Below the pieces are notes generated by a model. The model was not told the DNA's origin. It made no database searches and saw nothing but the letters and a program-made list of their open reading frames with translations. From the IMG/VR virus record IMGVR_UViG_3300017917_003228, positions 1 to 49,595 of that record: DNA of 49,595 nt; one strand, given 5' to 3'. Source of the DNA: a virus. This document shows, in pieces, positions 33,481 to 40,951 of this stretch; position 1 is the stretch's first letter, and every line of letters starts with the position of its first letter. Position numbers and translations under genes: made by a program.

Positions 33481-33541
33481 AAGACATAGGGTGCTGCATA
33501 GGGCAGGCCCTTGTAGTAAACTCGCTTAATAAGGAGATATC

Positions 33542-33820
33542 ATGTTTACACCCGACGCCGTAATCGACGCTGTTCAAACCAGCAAAAAAACCTGGGTCAA
33601 CACTTTTGTGACCAACGCCGCTGTCAAGCAGGCCATGTTGAGCTTTGTTGACGCCCAAACTGCCTACACCAAACAAGCTGTCAAGGCCGGCACCGACACT
33701 GCCAGTGTTGTTGTTGGCGAAACCGTCAAGAGCATGCACGAAGCTGCCAAGTTTGACTATGTGAAGTTTGGCGAAGGTGTGGTCAAGGCATACCAGAACC
33801 TCAACCGCGCCAGCGCTTGA
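33542..33820 (+). CDS. Phasin-like small helical protein
   Basis: 92 aa, all-helical in appearance. The start MFTPDAVIDAVQ and amphipathic segments such as FVDAQTAYTKQAVKAGTD recall phasins, which coat polyhydroxyalkanoate granules in betaproteobacteria. AAGGAG stands 6 bases before the ATG, with a strong promoter upstream and a clean terminator downstream, so it should be abundant and monocistronic. A generic coiled or virion-related helical protein is the alternative. Confidence 0.55.
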   Translation: MFTPDAVIDAVQTSKKTWVNTFVTNAAVKQAMLSFVDAQTAYTKQAVKAGTDTASVVVGETVKSMHEAAKFDYVKFGEGVVKAYQNLNRASA

Positions 33821-33826
33821 TTGATC

Positions 33827-33850
33827 AGCCCCACACAGTTGGGGCTTTTT
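33827..33850 (+). terminator. Rho-independent terminator
   Basis: AGCCCCA pairs with TGGGGCT around CACAGT, followed by TTTT. It ends the phasin-like unit. Confidence 0.9.
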
Positions 33851-33851
33851 C

Positions 33852-33880
33852 TTGCCCAAAATTCCTGGTTGTGCTATAAT
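33852..33880 (+). promoter_or_regulatory. Early promoter, class A, apparently leaderless
   Basis: TTGCCC at 33852-33857, 17-bp spacer, TATAAT at 33875-33880 with extended TGC. The ATG at 33887 is 6 bases past the -10, with the same TATAATCATGGCATG string as at 18622. Confidence 0.85.
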
Positions 33881-33886
33881 CATGGC

Positions 33887-34114
33887 ATGATCACTGCACA
33901 CACCCTCCAGACCTTGATTTCCCAAACCCCTGCGGGCCTGGCAGACGTTCTTGCCCGCTGCGGCCGTCGTGGCCAGTTGTTTGTTTCTGCAGAATTTCTG
34001 GGCATGACCAATGGTGGCGAGTTTGCATACCGTGTGGTCGGCGCTGACCAGGCACAGGGCAAGGTGTTTGTAAAATACAACACTCAAACCGGGCAGATCA
34101 CTGCCAGCTGCTGA
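33887..34114 (+). CDS. Unknown small early protein
   Basis: 75 aa, a compact helix-then-strand look (TLISQTPAGLADVLARCGRR), no membrane span. It has no ribosome site and begins at the expected +1 of the promoter. First gene of the small early-gene array. Confidence 0.65.
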   Translation: MITAHTLQTLISQTPAGLADVLARCGRRGQLFVSAEFLGMTNGGEFAYRVVGADQAQGKVFVKYNTQTGQITASC

Positions 34115-34127
34115 CCCCGGGCGCTGG

Positions 34128-34156
34128 TTGCTCAAAATCACTTGACCTGCTATAAT
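34128..34156 (+). promoter_or_regulatory. Early promoter, class A
   Basis: TTGCTC at 34128-34133, 17-bp spacer, TATAAT at 34151-34156 with extended TGC. The leader contains CATAGCAACGAGG, like other class A leaders. Confidence 0.75.
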
Positions 34157-34183
34157 AACCGCATAGCAACGAGGAATACAGAA

Positions 34184-34393
34184 ATGACCAAGTTTGTTCA
34201 CATTGTTCAAGTCCATCCCGTTGAGAACGGTGAGCCCAACACTTACAAGGTCAAACTGGAAAAAGAGTTCGGTACCCGGGAAGAGGCCGACAAGTATATC
34301 AATGAGTTTAACATTGTTGCAGATATCAATGGTGTTGAGAAGCGGGCAGTCTACCTGGGCTGTGTCAACGATGAAACTGGAGAACTGGTATGA
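34184..34393 (+). CDS. Unknown small early protein
   Basis: 69 aa, charged, beginning MTKFVHIVQVHPVENG. ACGAGG precedes the ATG. The stop overlaps the next ATG, so it leads a run of about seven coupled small genes reaching 35484. No motif. Confidence 0.65.
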   Translation: MTKFVHIVQVHPVENGEPNTYKVKLEKEFGTREEADKYINEFNIVADINGVEKRAVYLGCVNDETGELV

Positions 34394-34521
34394 AAATGGG
34401 TGCGATTGCGGTGGGCTTGGTTCTGTTGGTCTCAGTTGGAGTTTACTTCAAGATTGCTGTCTGGACCGAGTGCCGACAGGATAATTCTGTGTTCTACTGC
34501 TGGCAACTGCTCAACAAATAA
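34390..34521 (+). CDS. 43-residue single-span membrane protein
   Basis: ATG at 34390 overlaps the previous stop (ATGA). One N-terminal span (MGAIAVGLVLLVSVGVYF) is followed by a short tail with two Cys. Too short for family assignment. Confidence 0.55.
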   Translation: MKMGAIAVGLVLLVSVGVYFKIAVWTECRQDNSVFYCWQLLNK

Positions 34522-34548
34522 AAGTGGGCCACTGTAAGGAGAACGGGC

Positions 34549-34704
34549 ATGATTGAAACTGGTGCGCTGATTTTTTTCGCGATCCTTGGCATTGCCGTTC
34601 TCGCATTTTATGTGATAGCCGAAGTTGCACACTGCCGTCGAGGGCATGATGTGTATAACTGGACCCGACGACTGGTCGACTGGCTGGACCGCAAGCGAGA
34701 TTGA
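34549..34704 (+). CDS. 51-residue single-span membrane protein
   Basis: ATG at 34549 behind a strong AAGGAG. N-terminal span (ALIFFAILGIAVLAFYVIA) and a basic, aromatic tail (YNWTRRLVDWLDRKRD) that would stay in the cytoplasm. Confidence 0.6.
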   Translation: MIETGALIFFAILGIAVLAFYVIAEVAHCRRGHDVYNWTRRLVDWLDRKRD

Positions 34705-34719
34705 AACTGGAGAACTGGT

Positions 34720-34863
34720 GTGAACCGTGATGTAGATGAAGTCAAACGAATCTGGAACGAGCATACGATTTGGCAAAACATCTGCTGGATTGGCAACACT
34801 CTGTTGGTTTGTGTCATGCTACCGTTCTACTTTGTGAAAGAACTATTTAGGAGCAAGAGTTGA
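34720..34863 (+). CDS. 47-residue membrane protein, GTG start
   Basis: GTG at 34720 with GGAG upstream. A charged N-terminus, then one span (NICWIGNTLLVCVMLPFYFV) and a basic end. The stop overlaps the next TTG start (TTGA). Confidence 0.5.
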   Translation: MNRDVDEVKRIWNEHTIWQNICWIGNTLLVCVMLPFYFVKELFRSKS

Positions 34864-35066
34864 AAGTCAAAACCGCTGTTAAACGAGTTTGGGAGCCTAT
34901 TCAGTGGACCAACGCCTGGGCCAGCGTGGCAGACCGCCGTGCTGCGGCTGAGTTGGCAGCCGAGCGTTTGGAGAAATATCAGCGCAGGTTTGGTCGTCGT
35001 CACTTTGGTCAATATCTGCGCATGTGTGTTCGCAATGCACTGTGGGAGACAGGAGCCACCGAATGA
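34860..35066 (+). CDS. Basic small protein, TTG start
   Basis: 68 aa, basic and helical (RRAAAELAAERLEKYQRRFG), possibly nucleic-acid binding. TTG start is supported by AGGAG 7 bases upstream and the TTGA overlap with the previous stop. The stop overlaps the next ATG. Confidence 0.6.
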   Translation: MKVKTAVKRVWEPIQWTNAWASVADRRAAAELAAERLEKYQRRFGRRHFGQYLRMCVRNALWETGATE

Positions 35067-35266
35067 TTCACTTTTTGCAAATCACTGTACAACAAAAAGC
35101 CCGGGATGACTACCGCGCTTTCTTGGACTGGGGCGATAGCGAAGAACAGATGGTATATCAGATCCGTGGGTATGGTGACACGCCCGGTAAAGCGGCAGAT
35201 GATGCACACCGCAAGTTCCAGGAAGATCCTGAATTGCATGTCGAAGGTGGATGGGAGTGGAAATGA
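35063..35266 (+). CDS. Unknown small early protein
   Basis: 67 aa, acidic, beginning MIHFLQITVQQKARDDYR. The next gene also starts MIHF, but the rest does not clearly match. Coupled at both ends by ATGA overlaps. Confidence 0.6.
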   Translation: MIHFLQITVQQKARDDYRAFLDWGDSEEQMVYQIRGYGDTPGKAADDAHRKFQEDPELHVEGGWEWK

Positions 35267-35484
35267 TTCACTTTGATTTTGTTGTGGAAGACGTGGACGC
35301 TGAAAACATCGTGGGCGCGATTCGTGATGCGGCCCTGCGCAACGATGAATTGATCATGGAGGCCATGGCAAGGACTGACCTCACTGAGGAACAGCGCGAC
35401 GGTTATATCTCGTGGCATCAGGCCAACAAGGAGTACATGCTGGGCTTGGTTGAGAAGATGACCAACCGTCGTGTGGCAGGTTGA
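35263..35484 (+). CDS. Unknown acidic small protein
   Basis: 73 aa, acidic and helical (MIHFDFVVEDVDAENIVGAI). ATG overlaps the previous stop. Its own TGA stop lies inside the -35 box TTGACA of the next promoter. Confidence 0.6.
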   Translation: MIHFDFVVEDVDAENIVGAIRDAALRNDELIMEAMARTDLTEEQRDGYISWHQANKEYMLGLVEKMTNRRVAG

Positions 35485-35509
35485 CAATAAATCCGTTTGG
35501 GTATACAAT
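35481..35509 (+). promoter_or_regulatory. Early promoter, class B
   Basis: TTGACA at 35481-35486, 17-bp spacer, TACAAT at 35504-35509. The palindrome CAATACATGTATTG (35506-35519) overlaps the -10 box and the start point. Nearly identical to the promoter at 42015. Confidence 0.85.
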
Positions 35510-35519
35510 ACATGTATTG
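35506..35519. repeat. Operator-like palindrome over class B promoter
   Basis: CAATACATGTATTG is perfectly self-complementary and covers the end of the -10 box to about +4. The same 14 bases recur at 42040-42053. Confidence 0.7.
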
Positions 35520-35540
35520 AATAGCAAAACGGAGTCAGAG

Positions 35541-35798
35541 ATGCGCTGCAATTATGACAACTGGACCACCAAAGTTCCTGCCAAAGTCAACGACAAAATG
35601 CAACGAGTTTTGACCCTGATGCAAGACGGCCAAGTCCGCAGCCGTGCTGACATGCTGCGAGAAGCTGGCATTGAGCCCAATCCCCGATCCAGCACTGGGT
35701 TTGTGGCCAGCGAATACACCGACTATTTCTTGTACAAAAAAGGCCTGATCAAAGTGGTCAGTATCAAAGCCAACCAAAAATACTTTCAAATCGCTTGA
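35541..35798 (+). CDS. Unknown early protein, possibly winged-helix-like
   Basis: 85 aa. VNDKMQRVLTLMQDGQVRSR followed by DMLREAG resembles a helix-turn-helix start, and FLYKKGLIKVV could be a wing. This is a weak pattern only. ACGGAG ribosome site; single-gene unit with its own class B promoter. Confidence 0.6.
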   Translation: MRCNYDNWTTKVPAKVNDKMQRVLTLMQDGQVRSRADMLREAGIEPNPRSSTGFVASEYTDYFLYKKGLIKVVSIKANQKYFQIA

Positions 35799-35801
35799 AG
35801 G

Positions 35802-35830
35802 TTGCCCGAAATTCCACCCTGTGCTATAAT
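35802..35830 (+). promoter_or_regulatory. Early promoter, class A
   Basis: TTGCCC at 35802-35807, 17-bp spacer, TATAAT at 35825-35830, extended TGC. The leader ATCAACATAGCGTAAACG is shared with the promoters at 36114 and (one change) 44911. Confidence 0.85.
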
Positions 35831-35862
35831 ATCAACATAGCGTAAACGAACAGGAGCCGATC

Positions 35863-36093
35863 ATGGACCCACGAATTCTCGAAATTGCCCGTCAAGTCTG
35901 CCATACCAAAGAGACTGGGTTTGATCCTGAGAAGTATGGATTGCCACAGGACCCTGCAATTTTCAAACAGTTTGCCGAATTGATCTGGGATGCTGCACGA
36001 GAGCATGGATATGACGAAGGGTGGAGTGATGGCGAGTCGGCGGGTTATAACTCGGGGTATGACGCCGGCGTTGATGCGGGTCGCGAATCTTAA
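35863..36093 (+). CDS. Small protein with Gly-Tyr/Trp repeat tail
   Basis: 76 aa. The C-terminal part (GYDEGWSDGESAGYNSGYDA) repeats G-[YW] about every four residues. A similar Gly/Tyr/acidic pattern ends the rIIB-like protein. ACAGGAG ribosome site. Function unknown. Confidence 0.6.
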   Translation: MDPRILEIARQVCHTKETGFDPEKYGLPQDPAIFKQFAELIWDAAREHGYDEGWSDGESAGYNSGYDAGVDAGRES

Positions 36094-36113
36094 CACTCTG
36101 AGTCTGCAATCGG

Positions 36114-36142
36114 TTGACAGAAATTGCCCGTTTTGCTATAAT
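36114..36142 (+). promoter_or_regulatory. Early promoter, class A
   Basis: TTGACA at 36114-36119, 17-bp spacer, TATAAT at 36137-36142, extended TGC, same leader as at 35825. Confidence 0.87.
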
Positions 36143-36174
36143 ATCAACATAGCGTAAACGAACAGGAGTTGATC

Positions 36175-36330
36175 ATGAAGTTTTCTAAACGGGTTCGCAA
36201 CGGCAAGACTTATGTCACTGTGCGTGGCGACTATGATTACAACACCTTGAGTCAAGCACTCGCTGCTAAATTCCCCGGAGTGCGTATCACTTCTGGCGGC
36301 GCTTATACCAGCGTGACTGGTGTTCTGTAA
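36175..36330 (+). CDS. 51-residue basic early protein
   Basis: Basic, beta-rich (MKFSKRVRNGKTYVTVRG), with a strong ACAGGAG and class A promoter. No family recognised; too short for a confident fold call. Confidence 0.6.
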   Translation: MKFSKRVRNGKTYVTVRGDYDYNTLSQALAAKFPGVRITSGGAYTSVTGVL

Positions 36331-36346
36331 CAACACGGAGCCGAAC

Positions 36347-36541
36347 ATGCTGAATACCCTGGTCGAGTTCGTGCGTCGAGTTGATGGCCTGCGGAACATC
36401 GCCGATGCTTCTGAGGTGTTCGAGAATGAGTGCAGCGAAGAACTGAAAAAATTGTTGTCTACACTGTGGCTGATCTTTGACCCTGAAAGCCCGGAACCAT
36501 TCCGCTGCACCATGCACGTTCTTGGCTACACCGAGTATTGA
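36347..36541 (+). CDS. Unknown small early protein
   Basis: 64 aa, acidic and helical (MLNTLVEFVRRVDGLRNIAD). ACGGAG precedes the ATG; co-transcribed with its neighbours to 37443. Confidence 0.6.
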   Translation: MLNTLVEFVRRVDGLRNIADASEVFENECSEELKKLLSTLWLIFDPESPEPFRCTMHVLGYTEY

Positions 36542-36551
36542 GGATATCAAA

Positions 36552-36758
36552 ATGCCGCAGTTTGAAACTATCCCCCAAGACGAACAAACCAACATGATCG
36601 GGGAGTATTGGGCACTCTTGCGCGATGCCGAAGAACGTGCTTATGAGAGCAAACGTTCACTGGACCGGCTCTTGGTGGAACGTCAGTACCTGTTGTGGAA
36701 CCGCGTCACAGGCAGCAACTTGCTGCCGCGTTGGGTCAACACCCCCGTCTCGGAGTAA
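36552..36758 (+). CDS. Unknown small early protein
   Basis: 68 aa, charged and helical in the middle (YWALLRDAEERAYESKRSLD). It begins 10 bases after the previous stop. No motif recognised. Confidence 0.6.
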   Translation: MPQFETIPQDEQTNMIGEYWALLRDAEERAYESKRSLDRLLVERQYLLWNRVTGSNLLPRWVNTPVSE

Positions 36759-36761
36759 CAC

Positions 36762-37046
36762 ATGCAAAATTGGATTGTTCGAGTTTACAAGCAAGATCGT
36801 CGCTGCAAGGCCGGTGAACGCTTTGTGGCCGAGTATCCGTTTCTGGCGGTGGACCGTGCTGCACTGGATCGTGAACTGCAGGAACTCACCCACCAACTGT
36901 ATCCGAAATCGCAAGGATGGCGCTTTGATGTGCAGGAACGGTATGTGACTGTGAAAAGTCTCATGACCGGTGAGCCTGTGCAAATCCAAGCACGAGATGC
37001 AGGGGGTCCATGTGACCCGTCTACTGAACGTTATTGGAGCACTTGA
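36762..37046 (+). CDS. Unknown small early protein
   Basis: 94 aa, starting MQNWIVRVYKQDRR, mixed alpha/beta look. Three bases after the preceding stop and one base before the next gene. No motif recognised. Confidence 0.6.
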   Translation: MQNWIVRVYKQDRRCKAGERFVAEYPFLAVDRAALDRELQELTHQLYPKSQGWRFDVQERYVTVKSLMTGEPVQIQARDAGGPCDPSTERYWST

Positions 37047-37047
37047 A

Positions 37048-37245
37048 ATGACCATCCCAGACAAATACGTGATCCTTGAAGGTATCGAACTCGGCAATCG
37101 TTTCTTTTGCCTGAACACACACGGTGTGGATCACACTCGATTGGCCACAGGCGAAGTGGCATATCGAGTACTAGGCCACACTGCCACCGTCGCCCAAGCA
37201 CAAATTTTTCTGTATGGTTACAGTAGCACCACCTGCACTGATTAA
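37048..37245 (+). CDS. Unknown small early protein
   Basis: 65 aa, starting MTIPDKYVILEGIELG, beta-rich. The N-terminal PDKY-x-IL-E resembles the start of the 117-aa protein at 27666 (PDKYTILELD), a short local similarity only. Confidence 0.55.
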   Translation: MTIPDKYVILEGIELGNRFFCLNTHGVDHTRLATGEVAYRVLGHTATVAQAQIFLYGYSSTTCTD

Positions 37246-37257
37246 AGGAGCACACTC

Positions 37258-37443
37258 ATGAACACTGCCGCTTTCGTATTGATTTTGTTTGCACACGTTG
37301 GCCCCATGGGCAATGGCAACAGCAACGCCCTGACCGTAGCCGAATTCACTAGCCAAGCTCGTTGTGAGGCGGCTGGTCAAGCTGCCCGTCGGTTGGCCAA
37401 TGGCAGCGTCAAAAGCATCGAGTGGGTGTGCGTGGCCAAGTGA
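37258..37443 (+). CDS. Small possibly exported protein
   Basis: 61 aa. The hydrophobic start MNTAAFVLILFAHVG could be an uncharged signal or membrane-insertion segment, and two Cys lie in the rest. AAAGGAG ribosome site. Last gene before the rII promoter. Confidence 0.55.
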   Translation: MNTAAFVLILFAHVGPMGNGNSNALTVAEFTSQARCEAAGQAARRLANGSVKSIEWVCVAK

Positions 37444-37450
37444 TCACTGG

Positions 37451-37479
37451 TTGACCCAAATTGCCCAATCGTGTAAAAT
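37451..37479 (+). promoter_or_regulatory. Promoter of rIIA-rIIB
   Basis: TTGACC at 37451-37456, 17-bp spacer, TAAAAT at 37474-37479. Leader about 20 bases without a strong ribosome site. Confidence 0.75.
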
Positions 37480-37505
37480 AAACACTTGAACAACACACAT
37501 TCCTT

Positions 37506-39677
37506 ATGAAACTGCACACTGCCGTCCAAGACCAAGCTGTCCTCAGCAACGTGGGTACCACAGGCGAGTTCCGTATTCGCAACAGTGCCAAGGCCTTCAA
37601 CATCCTGAGCTCGGGCTTGTATGCCAACAAGATCCGTGCTGTGATCCGCGAACTCAGCTGCAACGCCGTGGACAGTCACGTGGCAGCCGGTCGTGTGAAC
37701 ACACCGTTTGATGTGCACCTGCCCACTGTGCTGGAGCCTTGGTTCAGCGTTCGTGACTACGGCACCGGACTCAGCCACGAACAGGTCACAAACATCTACA
37801 CCACCTACTTTGAGAGCACCAAGACTGCCAGCAACGACTTCATTGGTGCCTTGGGCCTGGGCAGCAAGAGCCCGTTCAGCTACACCACCAACTTCACTGT
37901 GACTGCCATTCAAGCTGGTCGCAAGGGCATCTACACTGCGTTCATCAATGATGCAGGCGTGCCCAGCATCGCCCTCATGAGCGAACAAGCGCTGACTGAC
38001 GAACCCACTGGCGTGGAAGTGCGGTTCAGCGTGGACGATACCGGTGACTTTAGTCGCTTCCGCTCAGAAGCTCGTCAGGTCTACACCTGGTTCCAGTTGC
38101 GACCAGTGGTGCACGGTGGCGGCGATCATTTTGAAATCCCACAGCAAGAATACCTGCATCGGGATCTGGTGCCAGGTGTGCACCAACGCCAGGGCCAACG
38201 CGGCAGCGTGGCTGTGATGGGCAACATTGCCTATCCAGTTGATGTGCCCAACTCAGACCAGGTGCTGGGCGACCTGCGCTACATGCTGAACGAAGGTCTT
38301 GAAATGCACTTTGGCATTGGCGAACTGGACTTCCAGGCCAGCCGCGAAGGTCTGTCTTACATTCCCGAAACTGTGGCGGCCATCCGTGGTCGCTTGGAAG
38401 CCCTGCGTGACGCCATGCTGGTCACCCTGCGTGTGGAAGCCGATGCCATTGAGAATGAATGGGATCGTGCTCTGTTTCTGAACGAGCGGCATGGCAGCAA
38501 CCTGTGGCGATCCGCGGTGCAGAAATACTGCCAGGACACCAAGTTCCCCCTGTTCAGCCCTGATGCCAGCAGCTGGGAACGACTGATGCGCTTTGAAATT
38601 CCAGTTGAAGACCTGGCTGCACACAACATCCAGATTCGCAGTTTCACCTACGGTCACCACAGCAACTCCTGCAGCATCTGCCAGCCCTCCACTGTGCACA
38701 GCCGTCAAGTGGGGGTACCAGATACCAAACGCTGGGAGATCCGAGTGAGTGACCACTTGAATTTCGTGGTCAATGACACTCGCACAGGCGCAACCGAACG
38801 AGCCAAGTATCACTGGCGCAACAGCAAGAACCAGACCCGGAATCGCAATCAGCAGGTGTATGTGCTGGAACCAGTGGATCGCAAACTGCCCATGCAGCTG
38901 GACACATTCTGGCAACTGTTGCGCAACCCGCCACAGAAGCAACGCATGCTGGCCAGCAGTCTCCAACAACGGCCGCGTGATGTCCAGCGAGGTGCTGGCC
39001 CAATTTCGATCATGGTGCTGCAAGAGGTTCAGCGCGGGTATTACAACCGCAATGCCGAAGCCACCTGGCGCCCTGCGGGCAACACGCAGAACTTTGATCG
39101 CACTGTGACCCATTACTACCTGCCCCTGAGTGGTCTCACTTGTGTGGGTCGCACCGCCGATGTCAAGAGCCTTTACACCTACATTGCCAACAGCGGCATC
39201 ATGGGCGATGCCAAAATCTACGGCGTTCGCAAGAGCGACATCGAAACCGTGCGCAAAATGCCCAACTGGGTGAACTTGGACGAAGAGATCCAGCGGCGTC
39301 TGACCAACTTGGACACCAGTCTCATGCTGTCAACGGTGAAACAGACCATTGACTGGGAAAGTTATTTCTGCTACAATGCTCACAAGCATGTGACAGATCC
39401 CAACAGCGTGTATCTGCAACTGTATCAGGCGTTTGCCCAGGTGCGCGATGTGAAAAACCGCGCTCAGGTGCTCACAGCATACCAAAATCTGGGCCGCATC
39501 TACCAAACTGGCGATCAATCGGCCAGCTTGGCAGCACTGGAGGTCAAGTACTTGGATCTGCGAGATCAAATGCTTCAGCGTTATCCCCTGCTGAAGTATC
39601 TCAGAACCACTGCATCAGGGGAGAGTTTGGCACAATACATCAACTTGGTTGATGCTTCACAAGGAGTTAGCAAATGA
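37506..39677 (+). CDS. rIIA: rIIA-like protein (GHKL ATPase fold)
   Basis: 723 aa, the size of T4 RIIA (725). The N-terminal GHKL ATP-binding motifs are visible: IRELSCNAVDSH (N box), VRDYGTGLSH (G1-like) and FIGALGLGSKSPFSYT (G2/lid). RIIA with RIIB protects against the lambda Rex exclusion system in T4 and is membrane-associated; its molecular role is still unclear. The stop overlaps the rIIB start (ATGA). Confidence 0.92.
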   Translation: MKLHTAVQDQAVLSNVGTTGEFRIRNSAKAFNILSSGLYANKIRAVIRELSCNAVDSHVAAGRVNTPFDVHLPTVLEPWFSVRDYGTGLSHEQVTNIYTTYFESTKTASNDFIGALGLGSKSPFSYTTNFTVTAIQAGRKGIYTAFINDAGVPSIALMSEQALTDEPTGVEVRFSVDDTGDFSRFRSEARQVYTWFQLRPVVHGGGDHFEIPQQEYLHRDLVPGVHQRQGQRGSVAVMGNIAYPVDVPNSDQVLGDLRYMLNEGLEMHFGIGELDFQASREGLSYIPETVAAIRGRLEALRDAMLVTLRVEADAIENEWDRALFLNERHGSNLWRSAVQKYCQDTKFPLFSPDASSWERLMRFEIPVEDLAAHNIQIRSFTYGHHSNSCSICQPSTVHSRQVGVPDTKRWEIRVSDHLNFVVNDTRTGATERAKYHWRNSKNQTRNRNQQVYVLEPVDRKLPMQLDTFWQLLRNPPQKQRMLASSLQQRPRDVQRGAGPISIMVLQEVQRGYYNRNAEATWRPAGNTQNFDRTVTHYYLPLSGLTCVGRTADVKSLYTYIANSGIMGDAKIYGVRKSDIETVRKMPNWVNLDEEIQRRLTNLDTSLMLSTVKQTIDWESYFCYNAHKHVTDPNSVYLQLYQAFAQVRDVKNRAQVLTAYQNLGRIYQTGDQSASLAALEVKYLDLRDQMLQRYPLLKYLRTTASGESLAQYINLVDASQGVSK

Positions 39678-40660
39678 GTTTACCTTTTATCATTCAGGGC
39701 AACAACATCACCGTGGTGATCGACAACCGCCCACACACCGTGAGCAAGTCTCACATCACCTACAATCGAGTGCTTGACGCAATCAAGGCCCAGGACTGGG
39801 ACTCGGTGCGCGACTTGATTGAACCCAAGCAAGTGGTGCTGAACTATGGTGCTGGCCATGTGAGCATCCAGGGTCAGGAACTGTACTGGAAGGGCCGGCC
39901 CATGCACAACGCCCTGGCCTCGCGCATGATCTCCATGCTGCAGGAAGGGTTTCCCGTTGAGCCCCTGGCAAACTTCATGCACAATCTCATGGAGAACCCC
40001 AGCAAGCGAGCCGTGGATGAGCTGTATGGCTTCTTGGAAAAGAACAGCCTACCCATCACGCCCGACGGCCACTTCCTTGCTTACAAAAAGGTGCGCATGG
40101 ACTACCTGGACATTCATTCGGGTACCATGGACAACAGCGTGGGCAAGATCGTGGAGATGGAACGCAACGAGGTCGACGACAACCGCGACCAAACCTGCAG
40201 CACTGGCCTGCACTTCTGCAGCCAGGAATACCTGCCGCACTTTGGTGGTAGCAACAGTCGAGTGGTGATTGTCAAGATCAATCCGCGTGACGTGGTGTCT
40301 ATCCCCAGCGACTACAACAACGCCAAGGGCCGTGCATGTCGTTACGAAGTGGTGGGCGAAATCGGCAACGATGGTGACAAGATCGACAGTGCCTTTTCGA
40401 AGCCAGTTCAGGCCAACGCTGTGAACAACATCGCACCTGCCCCCGCGCCTCGTGAACCCAAGACTGGCAGCACCGAGTTCTATCGTGGTTACACTGACGG
40501 GTGGACCGCCAGCGAATACGATGTTGACGCTGACCGTAACTACGACGAAGGTTACAACAAAGGCACCGCAGATGCTGCCCGAGGGGTCGAGCGCTACGCT
40601 TATGTGGCACCGGCTGCACCTACTGCATCAGCAGGCAGCTGGCCCATGCCCCGAAAGTAA
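39674..40660 (+). CDS. rIIB: rIIB-like protein
   Basis: 328 aa (T4 RIIB 312). Its position directly after rIIA, with coupled start and AAGGAG, and segments such as FMHNLMENPSKRAVDELYGF, HFLAYKKVRMDY and STGLHFCSQEYL, identify the family. The C-terminal 80 residues are an added Gly/Tyr/acidic stretch (FYRGYTDGWTASEYDVDADR) that recalls the tail of the 76-aa protein at 35863. A dyad and terminator follow. Confidence 0.92.
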   Translation: MSLPFIIQGNNITVVIDNRPHTVSKSHITYNRVLDAIKAQDWDSVRDLIEPKQVVLNYGAGHVSIQGQELYWKGRPMHNALASRMISMLQEGFPVEPLANFMHNLMENPSKRAVDELYGFLEKNSLPITPDGHFLAYKKVRMDYLDIHSGTMDNSVGKIVEMERNEVDDNRDQTCSTGLHFCSQEYLPHFGGSNSRVVIVKINPRDVVSIPSDYNNAKGRACRYEVVGEIGNDGDKIDSAFSKPVQANAVNNIAPAPAPREPKTGSTEFYRGYTDGWTASEYDVDADRNYDEGYNKGTADAARGVERYAYVAPAAPTASAGSWPMPRK

Positions 40661-40674
40661 TACTCAAGTGTTAC
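40657..40674. repeat. 18-bp dyad, copy 2 of 2
   Basis: GTAATACTCAAGTGTTAC overlaps the rIIB stop codon and matches the 18571 dyad at 16 of 18 positions. Confidence 0.6.
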
Positions 40675-40679
40675 TCAAC

Positions 40680-40702
40680 AGCCCCGGAAACGGGGCTTTT
40701 TT
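40680..40702 (+). terminator. Rho-independent terminator after rIIB
   Basis: AGCCCCG pairs with CGGGGCT around a GAAA tetraloop, followed by TTTTT. Confidence 0.93.
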
Positions 40703-40707
40703 GTGAC

Positions 40708-40736
40708 TTGACAACAATGGTATCTGGGCATACAAT
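40708..40736 (+). promoter_or_regulatory. Early promoter, class B
   Basis: TTGACA at 40708-40713, 17-bp spacer ending GGGCA, TACAAT at 40731-40736. A CATAAATA late-like box (40750-40757) lies just before the next ATG. Confidence 0.82.
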
Positions 40737-40762
40737 ACAAGTTCAACAGCATAAATATCTGT

Positions 40763-40951
40763 ATGAAAATCAACGAAGTTTCCCAACCCAGCGATCGCAC
40801 CCTGTTTGAATCGTTTGATGCCGACAATCAAACTGGCTTCTTGACCGAAGACCTGGTGCGTATTGCTCGTGTGCATCAAGAAGCTCGCTGGGGCCAGCCC
40901 CAGACTGCCGATGAACTGTTGGCAGAAATGGACAGCTGGGAGCAGGAGTAA
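40763..40951 (+). CDS. Small acidic protein, possible antitoxin; MKINEV leader
   Basis: 62 aa, acidic, starting MKINEVSQPSD. It lies directly upstream of a RelE-like protein, its stop sharing a base with that start (TAATG), which is the usual antitoxin-toxin arrangement. The N-terminus also has the (I/L)-x-E form seen in probable virion proteins. Either reading is inferred. Confidence 0.55.
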   Translation: MKINEVSQPSDRTLFESFDADNQTGFLTEDLVRIARVHQEARWGQPQTADELLAEMDSWEQE

